Shown: positions 25,612 through 34,976 of the stretch, in pieces
Layout: each line of letters starts with the position of its first letter
How positions within the stretch are numbered: position 1 is the stretch's first letter
From: Acidobacteria bacterium Ga0077534
Lineage (GTDB): Bacteria; Acidobacteriota; Blastocatellia; Pyrinomonadales; Pyrinomonadaceae
Length of the DNA: 64,000 nt
Reading direction: 5' to 3'
Assembly (NCBI GenBank): GCA_001464455.1
Contig: LNEI01000024.1
Coordinates: 32,175-96,174 of the forward strand
Notes under the pieces: generated by a model
What the model saw: only the letters and a program-made list of their open reading frames with translations
Told to the model about the DNA's origin: nothing
Databases searched by the model: none
Program-made: the position numbers and the translations under genes

Positions 25612-27081
25612 ATGAAAGAAGGTTGGGAAGCGGTTATCGGCATGGAGATCCATGCACAGTTGGCGACTGACAGCAAGATATTTTGCTCGTGTGCGGTCGA
25701 GACAGGCGGAGAACCAAATTCGAATACGTGCCCCGTTTGTCTCGGGCTGCCCGGGGCACTTCCGGTTTTGAACAAGCAAGTGATCGAACTCGGTGCGAAG
25801 GCCGCTTTGGCCCTTGGGCTCGAGGTGCAGGAAACATCGGTCTTTTCGCGAAAAAATTACTTCTACCCCGATCTTCCGAAAGGCTATCAGATATCGCAGT
25901 ACGATAAGCCATTTTCGGCGAACGGGCATCTGACCATCCTGACCGCCGAACGCGACGAACACGGCCGTGCCGAGGAATGGAAGCCCATGACCATTCACAT
26001 CCAGCGAATGCACCTCGAAGAAGACGCCGGGAAGAACGTCCACGAAGGCCTGCCAGATACCGATAAATACTCGTACATCGATCTAAACCGTGCGGGCACG
26101 CCGCTGGGCGAGATAGTCACTTCCCCGGATTTCCGCACCTCTTGGCAGGCGTACGATTACGTGAACTACGTCCGTCGAGCTCTACAGTGGGTCGGCGCCA
26201 GCGATGCCGATATGGAGAAGGGGAATCTGCGATGCGAGGCTAACGTTTCAGTCCGAAGGGTTGGCGAAACTGCCTTCCGCAACAAGGTCGAACTTAAGAA
26301 CCTGAATTCGGTCCGCTTTATGCAAAAGGCGATCGAGTACGAGATAGAACGCCAGATCGAAGCTCACGAAAAGGGCGAGCCGGTGAATCAGGAATCACGT
26401 CTGTGGGATGAAAAGAACAACCGGACGCGGTTCATGCGAAGCAAAGAGGACGCACACGATTATCGTTACTTCCCTGAGCCGGATTTGCAGCCGTTGCGTG
26501 TTACACGTGAGTTTGTCGATAAGGTAAAGGCCTTGATGCCGGAGATGCCCGACACCATGCGGGACAGATTCATTGAAGTGTACGGCGTAACTTTTGCCGA
26601 CGCCTCGCAGCTCGTCTCAGATAAGGATCTGGCCGCTTATTTCGAAACGACCTCGCGGATCACCGCAAATCCGAAGATGTCGGCAAATTGGATACTCGGC
26701 GAGCTGACCCGCGAGCTGAATAACTCGGGCAAGGCGATAACTGAAAGTCTGCTGACGGCAGAGGACCTCGCCGAATTGTTGATCACCATTAGCTCGGGTT
26801 CGATAAACAACAGTCAAGGTAAAGAAGTGCTGATCGAGATGTTTGCCACCGGAAAACCGGCTCCTGAGGTCATTAAGGAAAAGGGCTTCGAACAGGTCTC
26901 AGACATCGGTGCCATCGAGAAGATCATCGAAGATGTGATGGCAGCCAACGAAGCAAACGTCGCGGCATACCGAGGCGGAAACGAAAAACTCTTCGGTTTC
27001 TTTGTCGGCCAAGTGATGCGAGCATCACAAGGCAAGGCTAACCCGAAGGTCGTGAACGAACTTCTGAAGAATAAGCTATGA
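25612..27081 (+). CDS. gatB: Asp/Glu-tRNA amidotransferase subunit B
   Basis: The 489-residue GatB binds and transamidates mischarged Glu-tRNA(Gln) or Asp-tRNA(Asn). Motifs are WEAVIGMEIHAQLATDSKIFCSC, NTCPVCLGLPGALPVLN (zinc Cys), SRKNYFYPDLPKGYQISQY, HLEEDAGKN, DLNRAGTPLGEIVT and MEKGNLRCEANVS. The C-terminal YqeY-like tRNA-binding domain is complete. gatA and gatC are not in this window. The following gene starts inside the stop codon (ATGA). Confidence 0.97.
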   Translation: MKEGWEAVIGMEIHAQLATDSKIFCSCAVETGGEPNSNTCPVCLGLPGALPVLNKQVIELGAKAALALGLEVQETSVFSRKNYFYPDLPKGYQISQYDKPFSANGHLTILTAERDEHGRAEEWKPMTIHIQRMHLEEDAGKNVHEGLPDTDKYSYIDLNRAGTPLGEIVTSPDFRTSWQAYDYVNYVRRALQWVGASDADMEKGNLRCEANVSVRRVGETAFRNKVELKNLNSVRFMQKAIEYEIERQIEAHEKGEPVNQESRLWDEKNNRTRFMRSKEDAHDYRYFPEPDLQPLRVTREFVDKVKALMPEMPDTMRDRFIEVYGVTFADASQLVSDKDLAAYFETTSRITANPKMSANWILGELTRELNNSGKAITESLLTAEDLAELLITISSGSINNSQGKEVLIEMFATGKPAPEVIKEKGFEQVSDIGAIEKIIEDVMAANEANVAAYRGGNEKLFGFFVGQVMRASQGKANPKVVNELLKNKL

Positions 27082-28091
27082 AATGCGGTTTTCAGGCATG
27101 GATGAACCTTCTTGCGCACACGTTGGCTAGTACCTTAGTGGTATTTCTCGCTCAGGCAACGGCCCTCGGACAAAACCCGCCAAGCACGCCGCCGCCTGCT
27201 CCTGCGGCCACACCGAACGTTTACGAGTCGGTCCGCCGAGCCGAAGAGGACGCTCGCCGGCATGCGAATCTCAAAGGGGCCAGGGATGCTCGCTTTGGTC
27301 GGGTGGACCTAGCCCGGCAGCAACAGGCGATAAGACTTCAGATAGAAGCGCTTTATCGTGAACCCAATAGTGAAGAGAAAAAATTACTCCGACCCTCGCA
27401 ACAACTTGGATCTGACTTTCGAGCTTTTCTCAAGCGAGGTAAAACTGGGATCATCAAGCTGATCCCGGATATGGGCTGTGCCGACAACTCCGTGATCGTT
27501 GTTGCCTCGGAGCACTGTCTGAAATATTCGATGCCGGGCGGCGGATCGTCGTATTCTTTTCGAACGAAAAATCACCGAATAGCCCGACTTTCAGATCTAA
27601 CATTCTCGGGCGGTGCATTTAAGGCTCTTGGATCAATGGTTCGCGGGATCCTGGTTGATGTCGGTGATGTTCCAATAAATGAGGTCTCGGCACAGACTCG
27701 CGGTATGAGGTTTCTGCGCGAGTACAAGCTAACGCCCGACCTAATTGAGGCGATAAAGGAAGATCGAGCATTTGCTGCGGGTAAAAGCTACGACGGTTTT
27801 GTCTATTCCCGCTCTGTCGAGGCCAAAATGGGCACGACTTATTTGCTTCGATCCGCTGCGTACAATGGAACCTTGTACAAAGCTGTCGAGGGATTTGCTT
27901 ACAATGAACTCGCTTTCGACGACCGGCGTGATGTGATAATTGCCTTTAGGATCGTGGGCGAAGAGCGGGATGGGATAACGATCATTTATCACGAAATAGA
28001 TAGCAAAAGGTCGCCGTCATTTCGATGGCCTGACAAGGTCGATACGGTGCAGGACAACAAGTTCACAGCTGCACGGATTTTTGAAAAGTAG
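27078..28091 (+). CDS. Secreted protein of unknown function, coupled to gatB
   Basis: The 337-residue product has an N-terminal hydrophobic leader (about 10-32), then a Pro/Ala-rich stretch (NPPSTPPPAPAATP) and a soluble domain. I recognise no family. Two Cys (SVIVVASEHCLKYS and DMGCADN) lie close together and could form a disulfide. It overlaps the gatB stop by 4 bp, so it is probably translated by coupling, although it is not a translation factor. Position alone gives no function. Confidence 0.7.
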   Translation: MKCGFQAWMNLLAHTLASTLVVFLAQATALGQNPPSTPPPAPAATPNVYESVRRAEEDARRHANLKGARDARFGRVDLARQQQAIRLQIEALYREPNSEEKKLLRPSQQLGSDFRAFLKRGKTGIIKLIPDMGCADNSVIVVASEHCLKYSMPGGGSSYSFRTKNHRIARLSDLTFSGGAFKALGSMVRGILVDVGDVPINEVSAQTRGMRFLREYKLTPDLIEAIKEDRAFAAGKSYDGFVYSRSVEAKMGTTYLLRSAAYNGTLYKAVEGFAYNELAFDDRRDVIIAFRIVGEERDGITIIYHEIDSKRSPSFRWPDKVDTVQDNKFTAARIFEK

Positions 28092-28133
28092 CTTAAACTC
28101 CAGGCGAGGCGCCAGCAAACGATACACAAATCA

Positions 28134-28850
28134 ATGGAATTAAAAAATAAGATCGCTTTTGTTACCGGCGGTAGCAAGGGCATTGGATACGCTATAGCCG
28201 AAAGACTGCTTAAGGCCGGAGCGAGCGTTTTTGTTTGTGCCCGGACTATCCCGGATGTAGAATCCGCCCTACAAAGACTCGCACCCTTCGGTCATATTCT
28301 TGGGCGTAATTGTGATGTTCGGAATGAGGAAGAGGTGCGTTTAGCACTTGCCGATTGCGAGCGAGTGATGGGCGGTATCGACATTCTGATCAACAATGCG
28401 GGAATTGGCATCATGGGGAAGACCGTCGACGAGATTACGCCGGAAGAGTTTCGGGCGACGCTCGAAACCAATCTCTTCGGCGTATATTACGCCTGCCACT
28501 TCGCTTTGCCGCAGCTTAGGAAACGCGGGGGCGGATACATTATCAATATTTCGTCCCTCGCGGGCCAGAATGCCCACCCGCGAATGGCAGCGTACAACGC
28601 CTCCAAATTCGGATTAAATGGATTTACGGAAGCGCTGATGCAGGAAGTGCGACAGGACAATATCAAGGTTTCTTATATCTGTCCGGGCAGCGTGAATACA
28701 ACGTTTGGAAACGACACACCATCAGCGGAAAAAGCGTGGCAGATACAGCCCGAGGATGTGGCAGAGATAGTGCTTGACCTGTTAAGAATGAACTCCAGAA
28801 CGCTGCCAAGCAAGGTCGAGGTCCGGCCCAGCAAGCCGCCTGTTCGTTAG
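28134..28850 (+). CDS. Short-chain dehydrogenase/reductase
   Basis: A 238-residue classical SDR: NAD(P)-binding TGGSKGIGYAIAERL (about 10-24), NNAGIG (about 88-93), and catalytic Ser (NISSLAGQNAHPRM) with YNASKFGLNGF (Tyr and Lys of the YxxxK motif). It belongs to the 3-oxoacyl-ACP-reductase-like subgroup (FabG-like). The substrate is unknown. Its 3' end meets the convergent CheA-like gene with 4 bp overlap. Confidence 0.9.
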   Translation: MELKNKIAFVTGGSKGIGYAIAERLLKAGASVFVCARTIPDVESALQRLAPFGHILGRNCDVRNEEEVRLALADCERVMGGIDILINNAGIGIMGKTVDEITPEEFRATLETNLFGVYYACHFALPQLRKRGGGYIINISSLAGQNAHPRMAAYNASKFGLNGFTEALMQEVRQDNIKVSYICPGSVNTTFGNDTPSAEKAWQIQPEDVAEIVLDLLRMNSRTLPSKVEVRPSKPPVR

Positions 28851-30916
28851 GCGGCCGTGTTGAGAAATGTATCGATTACCCTCGTGAGATCGGCATCACG
28901 AAGGGGTTTGATAAGATAGTCGTTCGCGCCTAGGCTTGCCGCCCGGTTTCGATGCTCAGCGGCGTCGAGCGAGGTGACCATGACGACTGGTATGTGGCCA
29001 AAATTCTCATCGGTTTTGACATACTCCAGAAAGCCCCAGCCATCTATCTGCGGCATTTCGACGTCCGACAAGATCAGGTTTGGTTCCCAGTCGCCGTTTA
29101 GCAGCAATTCGAGTGCTTCAGCGCCATTATTTGCAGTGATAACGCGAAGTCCTGCCTGCTCGACCATCTTGGTAGATTGCCGACGGATACTGGCACTGTC
29201 ATCGACGATAAGTACCAGCGGAGCTTGGGGCAGAGCCTCTGCTTCAGGTGCGGTTACGACTTCAGAACGGGTATTCGCGATGGGCAAATTAATGATAAAT
29301 GTCGTGCCGCGTTGTGGCTCGGTCAGAACGCTCACAGTACCACCCCGACTTTCGATAGCTTCTTTCACGATGCTCATTCCGACGCCGCGGCCAGCGTTAA
29401 GGTCGATCTTCTCAGCGGTGGTTAGTCCGCGGTCGAAGATAAGGTAGATAGCGTCCCGATCGTTCATCGACATGGCTTGGTGCTCGGTAATTATGCCGCT
29501 GCGTACTGCCTTTTCCTTGAGCTTTGCCGGTGAGATGCCTGCACCGTCATCGCTAGTTATAAGCGTGACGATGCCGTCTGCAGATTCTACCTTGACGGTG
29601 ATCCGACCTCGTTCTGGCTTGCCGAGGAGCCGGCGCGTTTCTGGATCCTCGATGCCATGAACGACCGAGTTCTTCAAAAGATGCAGTAGCGGTTCGATAA
29701 GCGTATCGATGACCTGAGTGTCGATCTCGACTTCGCCGTTCTCGATCTCAAGCACGGCCTTTTTGGCTTCGTCGGTACACGTGACGTGCACATTGCGGCT
29801 GAGGCGAGTTTCAAGCGTGCCGAACTTCACCATTCTGATCTGCAGAAGCTTAGCCTGTATCTCATCAGTCAACCATCTTTGGGCGTCGAATAGATCTTTG
29901 AATTTTTTAGCCGTTTCTCTAGATCCCTCGATTAGGGGTTCAAGTCCTGAGATCCGCTCTTCGATCGCCGACCGATTGACGATCAGGCTGTTTGAGATCT
30001 TGATAAGCTCATCGAGTCGTTCGAGCGATACACGGACTATCGGCGTAGTCGTGGATCTGACGGCATCGGGCCTCGGATTAGCTGGTTCGGGAGGGAGTTG
30101 GGCTGCGTGGGCTGGGAGTTTGATCCCAGAACTGGAAAGTGCCGCCAACGCATTTCGGTACAAAGTATCTAATTCCGCGCCATTTTCATCATCTTTCGCG
30201 GTCGTTATGGCTGTTAGTTTCTTGGAAGACGCAATAAGAAATGTTAGAACCTCCGGACCTGCGGCCGAGCTCATCTCGACTAACTTGTCGAGCAGGTCTT
30301 CCATTCGGTGGGCGACCTCAGAGGCATCCTTTAGACCGACGATCCCAGCCGCACCCTTGAAAGTATGAGCGTTGCGGCGGACTTCCCAGAGGGCATTCTG
30401 ATCATCAGCTCGGGCGGAAAGAATGCCAAGGTTCTCAGCGATATTTGAGAGCAGATCGTCAGCTTCGCTTCGAAATATGTCTAACGTTTCTTCATCGATC
30501 TCAAAGTCTTCAACGGCTTCGGGCGTGTTGACACTTGGCTTATCCACGATAAGGACATCGAAGGATCTATCAATGAAGTCACCAACATCAGTTAGGAAAT
30601 CCTCGGCCTGAATAGGAACGTCCCAAACTGCCGCCTCGATGCGGGCGACTATGTCGAGAACGGCGTACGCGGCACCTGGCGAAACCTTGCCGCTCGCTAA
30701 AAGGTGTTCGAGTGCTTCATCGCATTCTTTGCAGAGATCGATAACAATTGTCAGCTCGTTTTCTTTTGCATTGGATCGCAGACGAGCAAGAGCGCCCCGC
30801 GGAACCGAAAGTTCAACAGGATCACCCGACTGGGCGATGATAAGAAGGCTGCTTCGGACGGATGCTAGATCGTCCTCTGCAGCCATAACAAAGGTTTGTA
30901 GTTTATCGCGGTCCAT
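28847..30916 (-). CDS. CheA-like hybrid histidine kinase with C-terminal receiver, no CheW domain
   Basis: About 689 residues from MDRDKLQTF. A first helical segment (about 5-100) looks like a degenerate Hpt without the His. A second Hpt follows (about 140-240) with the phospho-acceptor His in RRNAHTFKGAAG (His about 184). Next are a dimerisation region and an HATPase core with LLKNSVVHGIEDPETRR and GRGVGMSIVKEAIESRGGTVSV, then a receiver domain (PLVLIVDDSASIRRQ, LSDVEMPQIDGW). The CheW-like P5 domain normally found between ATPase and receiver in CheA is absent. ATG 30916 is my choice; TTG 30997 and ATG 30970 are alternatives inside the upstream gene. Confidence 0.83.
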   Translation of the reverse strand: MDRDKLQTFVMAAEDDLASVRSSLLIIAQSGDPVELSVPRGALARLRSNAKENELTIVIDLCKECDEALEHLLASGKVSPGAAYAVLDIVARIEAAVWDVPIQAEDFLTDVGDFIDRSFDVLIVDKPSVNTPEAVEDFEIDEETLDIFRSEADDLLSNIAENLGILSARADDQNALWEVRRNAHTFKGAAGIVGLKDASEVAHRMEDLLDKLVEMSSAAGPEVLTFLIASSKKLTAITTAKDDENGAELDTLYRNALAALSSSGIKLPAHAAQLPPEPANPRPDAVRSTTTPIVRVSLERLDELIKISNSLIVNRSAIEERISGLEPLIEGSRETAKKFKDLFDAQRWLTDEIQAKLLQIRMVKFGTLETRLSRNVHVTCTDEAKKAVLEIENGEVEIDTQVIDTLIEPLLHLLKNSVVHGIEDPETRRLLGKPERGRITVKVESADGIVTLITSDDGAGISPAKLKEKAVRSGIITEHQAMSMNDRDAIYLIFDRGLTTAEKIDLNAGRGVGMSIVKEAIESRGGTVSVLTEPQRGTTFIINLPIANTRSEVVTAPEAEALPQAPLVLIVDDSASIRRQSTKMVEQAGLRVITANNGAEALELLLNGDWEPNLILSDVEMPQIDGWGFLEYVKTDENFGHIPVVMVTSLDAAEHRNRAASLGANDYLIKPLRDADLTRVIDTFLNTAA

Positions 30917-30953
30917 TTGTGCCGCAGGAGGGGTATCGGAGGTGATGACGGGG

Positions 30954-33299
30954 CTACTGATTGGCGACAACATCGTCAGGAACAAGGTAGGTTTCAAGGG
31001 CCTTCATGAGTGTTTCCGGACCAAATGGCTTGGTTACATAGCCGGATGTACCGGCCATGCGGCCGCGAACTTTGTCGAAGAACCCGTCTTTGCCCGAGAT
31101 CATAACGACCGGCAGATTCTTGCCCGCAGGATTCGCCCGGATCTGTTTGCAGACTTCGTACCCATCCATTCGCGGCATGGTGATGTCTAGCAGCACGAGG
31201 TCAGGCATACCTTCTTCGAGCTTTACGAGAGCGTCGACGCCATCAACAGCACACACAACATTGTGGCCCGATTTTTCAAGTTTTCCTGAGATCAGTTTAC
31301 GAACCGTTGGGCTGTCATCTACAACGAGGATCGTTTTGCCCCTAGGCATTGACTGATGGATCTCACTCTGACGCTGCATTTCGGCGAGCCGGATCGCAAC
31401 CGTATTCACGTGTCCGCTGAGGATGACATCGTTTGGATTGAGACGCGATGCCTCTTGCAGGTAGCGGAAGCCATTCTCTGGATTTCCGAGATTAAAATGT
31501 CCAAGGCTCAGAGCTACAAACTCGCCCGTCGTGAATTCGCGAGTATTCCACTCGGCTTCCATTGCGGTAACAGCGTGTTGCACGACCTCTTTGTTTGCAT
31601 TGGTGCCAAGAAGTAATCTATCGATATCGGTAAGCGTCAGCGTAGCGCAACACCCAGAGCATTCGATCGCTTGCGGATCGTTTGCTGATGAGCAGAATGA
31701 ACAGACGATGGTTGGAAATACGGATTCGGCAGCGGGGTTTTCTACTTCTTCGAACCTAGGTTCCGGCACGTCGAAGACCTCGGCGGCAAAAGGATCGTTT
31801 GCGAGCGGTCGTGTTGCGAAAGGCGGAAAACTTTCCACCGTTTCGCTTTCCGGATCCGTCCTGGTCTCGAATTCGCCAAACATTTCCTCGACCGAGCGGG
31901 TTGGTTCCGACTTAGTGGAAACATCGAGAGCCGACGGCTGTGTATCTGGCAATGGTGATTCGTAAGCCTCCGGCATTTCCGGTGCGACTTGATTATTGTT
32001 AATCGATTCTTCGACCGGTTCTTGCAGGGTAACGACTTCGGTGTCGCGAGATGAAAGCTCGACGGACTCTGGCGAGTGTTCGAACGGTTGAAACTCCTCG
32101 ACCGATTCGTCGGTAAAAACCTCCTCCTCCTCCTCGATCTCTGGAGCGAGATCGACCGATTCTGCGCTGGCTTCAAGAGTTGAGGCGTCGACTTGCATCT
32201 CGTCCGCCGAGGATGCTTCAAGCGGAACGCTGGTTTCCTCTTTGCTCGAGCCAAACGTTAGAGAAAGGAAGGAGAGCCCCGACTGGGCCGCAGTGTTTGC
32301 GGGGTCTATTTCGAGGACCTTTTCAAGTGCCTGGATCTTTTCATCCAGTGACGTCGAAAGATGTGAGATCAGAAGCCAGGCATCGACCGAGTCCGGAGTT
32401 TCTGCTAACAGATCTTCGAGAATTCTAATGGCCGTTGAACGGCTTCCCTCGGCTGCTGCCTTTCTAGCTTCATCAAAAGCAGCGGCGGCTCGCGCCTTTT
32501 TGATCGATGTGATGACATTCCGAGCTTCCAGGTTATCTGGATTTTCCTCCAGGACACGAGAGTAAAGCTCTAACTTTTCATCGTCTGTATCAGCGGTAAC
32601 GGCCATTATCACCAGCGCGGCCTCGCGAACATCGGGTGATTCGTGTTCTGTTAGATGTTTGACCATCTCGGCTGCCAAGGCTGGCGATCCGTCGGAGAGA
32701 ACGACTCGGGCCCTTTCTAGTACGTTTTCGACCTTCGAGTCTTCGATCCGCCTAATAGCCTCGGCGGCGTCCGTATTCTCGGGGTTTATAGCAAGGACCT
32801 TCTTGAAGAACTCAACTTGTTGCTCATCGCTTTCGGCGAGTGAGGCTTTCCAATACCAGGCTGCTTCGCACGAAGGGTCATGTGCAAGAGATTGGTCGAG
32901 GAATTGGCCTGCCAACTCGTTTGATCCGTCGTTTCTAGCCCCGAGAGCACGTTGAACAAATGTTTTGGCCAGCAAAGAATTGGTCTGAACTCGCCACTCG
33001 GAAGCTTTCTGATTTTCAGGATTTATTTCCAGAACGCGATTAAGGAACGCTAGAAGTTCCTCCGGGTAATCGCTTATGGATGCCATCCACATCCATACGT
33101 CTTCGCTCGCCGGATTGATCGCCGACGCTTGAGAAAGCAATTTGCGCGCCTGATCACGGTCGCCAGTTTGGGCAGAGGCGACGCCCTTCTTCAGGAGGGA
33201 GTCAAAATCCCATGAGGTTGTTGAGAACGCGCTTTCGTTTTGATCGGCATCTGTAGAAAAAGGGAAGGCGACGGCTCTAGGTTCGAGTTCTAATCTCAT
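30954..33299 (-). CDS. TPR-repeat protein with zinc ribbon and C-terminal receiver
   Basis: The 781-residue protein has TPR-like helical pairs over residues 25-350 (recurring INPENQ/IDPANT units), then a long acidic low-complexity linker (about 355-530). A zinc-ribbon-like CSFCSSANDPQAIECSGCC (about 545) and further helical repeats follow. The C-terminus is a receiver domain (TILVVDDSPTVRKLISGKL, phospho-Asp in DLVLLDITMPRMDGYEV). It belongs to the PilG/CheY-TPR style of signalling. Its stop lies just upstream of the CheA-like kinase start, so the two probably form a phosphorelay. Confidence 0.82.
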   Translation of the reverse strand: MRLELEPRAVAFPFSTDADQNESAFSTTSWDFDSLLKKGVASAQTGDRDQARKLLSQASAINPASEDVWMWMASISDYPEELLAFLNRVLEINPENQKASEWRVQTNSLLAKTFVQRALGARNDGSNELAGQFLDQSLAHDPSCEAAWYWKASLAESDEQQVEFFKKVLAINPENTDAAEAIRRIEDSKVENVLERARVVLSDGSPALAAEMVKHLTEHESPDVREAALVIMAVTADTDDEKLELYSRVLEENPDNLEARNVITSIKKARAAAAFDEARKAAAEGSRSTAIRILEDLLAETPDSVDAWLLISHLSTSLDEKIQALEKVLEIDPANTAAQSGLSFLSLTFGSSKEETSVPLEASSADEMQVDASTLEASAESVDLAPEIEEEEEVFTDESVEEFQPFEHSPESVELSSRDTEVVTLQEPVEESINNNQVAPEMPEAYESPLPDTQPSALDVSTKSEPTRSVEEMFGEFETRTDPESETVESFPPFATRPLANDPFAAEVFDVPEPRFEEVENPAAESVFPTIVCSFCSSANDPQAIECSGCCATLTLTDIDRLLLGTNANKEVVQHAVTAMEAEWNTREFTTGEFVALSLGHFNLGNPENGFRYLQEASRLNPNDVILSGHVNTVAIRLAEMQRQSEIHQSMPRGKTILVVDDSPTVRKLISGKLEKSGHNVVCAVDGVDALVKLEEGMPDLVLLDITMPRMDGYEVCKQIRANPAGKNLPVVMISGKDGFFDKVRGRMAGTSGYVTKPFGPETLMKALETYLVPDDVVANQ

Positions 33300-33569
33300 A
33301 TTAATGTTTTTCGGGGGGCCACCAAGCTATAATTCTCGTGGGAATGATTGGCAGAAACGGACGGGCGCCCAATTCCGCGTAAAGAACAAATGCAAAATGG
33401 GTGCCACGGCGAAATGGACTAGATCAATTAGGAATAATGCCTACAAATATTATAACCCCAACTAAATCAACATGTTAGCTTTAACAGTCTGAATGAGGGT
33501 GCAAAAACCAGATTTCGCCGAGTGACAATCTTTGGTACCTTTTTACTAACAAAAAATCGTAATCGCGAC

Positions 33570-34505
33570 ATGGAAAATAGAGTACCCATAATAGTTGATG
33601 CTTTGATCATTGGCGGCGGACCGGCAGGCCTGGCGGCGGCTCTCTGGTGCACTGACCTTGGGCTTAGTGCCGTTTTGATCGAAGATAGTGAGCGCTTGGG
33701 CGGCCAACTAAATTGGACGCACGGCGCGATCAAAAACTTTCCCGGAGTTGTCTCGATCTTACCCATGGACCTCATTTCGAAATTGGCAGAGCAGGTGCAT
33801 GCGAGATCGGTCACCGTATTGACCGGGAACAAGATCGAACGCGTCAATCTTGGCGAGCGCACGATCGCTATCAGTGACGGAACAACATATTCTGGTCGAG
33901 GAATGATCATCGCGACCGGCGTGCGGAGACGAAGGCTCAATATCCCGGGTGAGGATGATTTTCAGGGGAAGGGCATTCTATCGTCGGGGAAACTGGAAAG
34001 AGAAACGGTTAAAGGGGCAAGAGTTGTTATCGTAGGCGGGGGCGATGCGGCCCTCGAGAATGCGATAATTCTCGGCGATCAAGCCGCATCAGTCGTTGTG
34101 GTTCATCGCGGGCGCGAGTTCTCCGCTAGGAAAGAGTTTGTGATTGAAGCCAAAGCTAGGAAAAACGTTGAGTTCCTGTTTGGAACAAATATATTGAGCT
34201 TTTCGGGCCGTCGTTCCTTGGAAGGCGTTGTTGTCTCGCAAGGTAGTAAGCAGCAATTGAGGACTCTACCGAGTGACTTTGCTCTGATCCGGATCGGCGT
34301 AGAACCAAATTCAGAACTCTTTTCTGAAGAGCTAAGTTTGATGCCGGGCAGCTATATCGACGTGAATTCAAGGTGTCTAACTTCGATACCTCTGGTATTC
34401 GCTATCGGAGATGTTGCCAGAACTGACTCCCCTACTATTCCGTCAGCGGTAGGGATGGCGGCGACCGCTGCAAAAAATCTTGAGCGGCTGTTGGCCCAGA
34501 CGTAG
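33570..34505 (+). CDS. Thioredoxin-reductase-like flavoprotein lacking the redox CxxC
   Basis: About 311 residues from MENRVPI. It has an FAD motif IIGGGPAGLAAALW (about 13-26), GGQLNWTHGAIKNFPG (the FAD loop), IIATGVRRR, a second NAD(P) motif VVIVGGGDAALENA (about 158-171) and FAIGDVARTD. In thioredoxin reductase the CATC pair sits just before the second dinucleotide motif. Here that place reads GILSSGKLERETVKG, without Cys. It may be an FNR-type NAD(P)H-ferredoxin/flavodoxin reductase. A GTG at 33522 would add 16 residues. Confidence 0.8.
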   Translation: MENRVPIIVDALIIGGGPAGLAAALWCTDLGLSAVLIEDSERLGGQLNWTHGAIKNFPGVVSILPMDLISKLAEQVHARSVTVLTGNKIERVNLGERTIAISDGTTYSGRGMIIATGVRRRRLNIPGEDDFQGKGILSSGKLERETVKGARVVIVGGGDAALENAIILGDQAASVVVVHRGREFSARKEFVIEAKARKNVEFLFGTNILSFSGRRSLEGVVVSQGSKQQLRTLPSDFALIRIGVEPNSELFSEELSLMPGSYIDVNSRCLTSIPLVFAIGDVARTDSPTIPSAVGMAATAAKNLERLLAQT

Positions 34506-34976
34506 GCAAGCCTAAGTTGTTAACAAAATATTCAAAAATTTGAAAAATCGTCCATAAAACTACGCAATTATGCCGCTCCTGATGGACGGAGCAGTATGTT
34601 CGTTTGTTTTTCGGACTTTATGATATGGCGTCAAATCCTTGCCTATTGACGCTTTTCACTGACTTTCATTGCCTTTCGGACTTAAATGCTGACGCGTAGT
34701 TTCTTAGACGCCCGACTGGCACAGTCTGTGCCTTGGTAATTCTGCTAATCCACGAACTTATTGTGACGGACAAAATAGGCAACGCGATCATGAAAGATGC
34801 ACTTCTTTTGCGGGAGTGCCGTCGACATGTGGAGTGTTCTTTTTTGTTCCGGTCCTGTGATTGACGCGAACACTTATTCAGATCGAAGAATTTTGTGTGA
34901 TCGTCTTGGTGGTTTCTTGGTCGTACCGGGCCAACCGGGGGCGGCTTTCTTAGAGGAAAAATTCAGGAGGAAATGT
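34506..34976. other. 471 bp spacer before the TonB-dependent receptor
   Basis: A long non-coding leader. It holds a hairpin GCTCC/GGAGC near 34572 (after the flavoprotein gene), a strong -24/-12 promoter (34717-34732) and then about 250 nt of untranslated leader to the receptor Shine-Dalgarno. The reading frame open from 34797 is not credible as a start. I see no riboswitch consensus. Confidence 0.6.
34717..34732 (+). promoter_or_regulatory. Sigma-54 (-24/-12) promoter
   Basis: TGGCAC-AGTCTG-TGCC matches the RpoN consensus TGGCACG-N4-TTGC(A/T), with GG and GC 10 bases apart. It is the only such element I noticed here. It predicts that the large TonB-dependent receptor needs an RpoN-dependent activator. 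No bacterial enhancer-binding protein is in this window. Confidence 0.6.

Noticed and set aside
34797..34976. 60-residue N-terminal extension of the TonB-dependent receptor
   Set aside because: The ATG at 34977 has a perfect AGGAGG and is followed by a signal peptide. The extension is leader RNA.
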